A stretch of DNA of 6,129 nt from JBDSLU01 sp039916225 (GTDB lineage: Bacteria; Acidobacteriota; Vicinamibacteria; Vicinamibacterales; Vicinamibacteraceae). The position numbers and the translations under genes are program-made. The notes under the pieces are model-generated. The model was not told the origin of the DNA. It did not search any database and was given only the letters and a program-made list of their open reading frames with translations. Below, piece by piece: positions 5,709-6,129 of the stretch (position 1 is its first letter; each line of letters starts with the position of its first letter). The DNA lies in contig JBDSLU010000496.1 of NCBI GenBank assembly GCA_039916225.1, positions 1 through 6,129 on the forward strand, in the 5' to 3' direction.

Positions 5709-6129
5709 CTGGGCCTGAATTTGCGCAGCATTTCGAGCCCCAGGGGATGCGTCGGGTTGCGCTGCAGCAGGCGCTCGAGGACTGCAAGTCCTTGTGCCGT
5801 CTGGTTATGGCTGAGATGGAGCTTGGCCAGGGTGATGTAGGTTCCTTCGAAGGCCGGAGCCTTGGTCAGGAACGCCTCGAGGAGGCGCGTCGCGGCGTCC
5901 GCCTGGCCCCGGTTGACCAGGACGAGGGCCAGATTGTTGGCCGCCTCGCCGTATGAATCCCGCTTCGCCAGGGCATCGCGGAAGTAGCGCTCGGCCCCGT
6001 CCAGGTCGCCGGCGCGCCCGAGGAGCAGGCCCATGTTGTTGAGGGCCTCGGGGAAGTCGGGCTGCAGGGCGATGGCCCGTTCATAGAGCCCCTTGGCCTC
6101 GGCGCCTCGTCCCATCACCAGCAGCGCGT
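5702..6129 (-). CDS. Tetratricopeptide-repeat (TPR) protein, C-terminal part (5' end beyond window)
   Basis: The minus strand is open from the window edge to a TAG at 5702-5704, giving the last 141 residues of a larger protein. It holds the end of one TPR unit (LYERAIALQPD) and about three further helical pairs: one from PEALNNMGLLLGRAGD to YFRDALAKRDS, one from GEAANNLALVLVNRG to LLEAFLTKAP, and one from TYITLAKLHLSHNQ to LLQRNPT. The spacing of small and aromatic residues and the closing prolines fit the 34-residue repeat. The tail LGLEMLRKFRPRQ closes the array. TPR arrays mediate protein-protein contacts; no enzyme domain is visible in this piece. The ATG/GTG codons at 6113-6118 are internal, since the frame stays open upstream with repeat-like sequence. 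It lies upstream of and codirectional with the receptor gene, but the strong promoter between them argues for largely separate expression. Confidence 0.9.
   Translation of the reverse strand, partial: ALLVMGRGAEAKGLYERAIALQPDFPEALNNMGLLLGRAGDLDGAERYFRDALAKRDSYGEAANNLALVLVNRGQADAATRLLEAFLTKAPAFEGTYITLAKLHLSHNQTAQGLAVLERLLQRNPTHPLGLEMLRKFRPRQ

Noticed and set aside
1..6129. CRISPR array, insertion sequence, tRNA or rRNA
   Set aside because: No regularly spaced direct repeats, transposase-like frames, terminal repeats or RNA-gene signatures were seen.

Overview
The window is high-GC bacterial DNA with four protein genes (two of them cut by the window edges), one decayed gene and well-formed expression signals. 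The large Oar-like outer-membrane receptor with an N-terminal carboxypeptidase-regulatory domain, the XRE-cupin regulator and the TPR protein together suggest an Acidobacteriota genome, perhaps of the Vicinamibacteria type. That assignment is inferred from gene content and composition; no rRNA or other marker gene is present.

Layout, left to right. (1) Positions 1-556, minus strand: the N-terminal 185 residues of an XRE-type helix-turn-helix regulator with a C-terminal cupin domain, running off the left edge. (2) Positions 557-747: a divergent intergenic region with an AT-rich core and four copies of TTTGAG/CTCAAA, two of them extended to a perfect 10-bp inverted repeat. (3) Positions 748-1248, plus strand: a small secreted fasciclin (FAS1) protein. 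(4) Positions about 1255-1804, minus strand: a previously intact spermidine-synthase-like membrane protein gene, now shattered by frameshifts and internal deletions. (5) Positions 1871-1907: a strong intrinsic terminator for the receptor gene. (6) Positions 1954-5574, minus strand: a complete 1206-residue Oar-like TonB-dependent receptor. (7) Positions 5575-5701: its leader and promoter, with a consensus sigma-70 promoter (TTGACA, 17 bp, TATAAA), symmetric and direct repeats over the promoter, and a hairpin next to the ribosome binding site. (8) Positions 5702-6129, minus strand: the C-terminal end of a TPR protein, running off the right edge.

Functionally, the receptor has its own promoter and terminator and so looks like a single transcription unit, although it lies directly downstream of the TPR gene on the same strand. 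The XRE-cupin regulator and the fasciclin gene share a divergent control region, so the regulator may control itself and perhaps its neighbour. I did not find a clearly new biological system. The points most worth a second look are the operator-like repeats, the decayed spermidine-synthase-like gene and the structured promoter/leader of the receptor gene.
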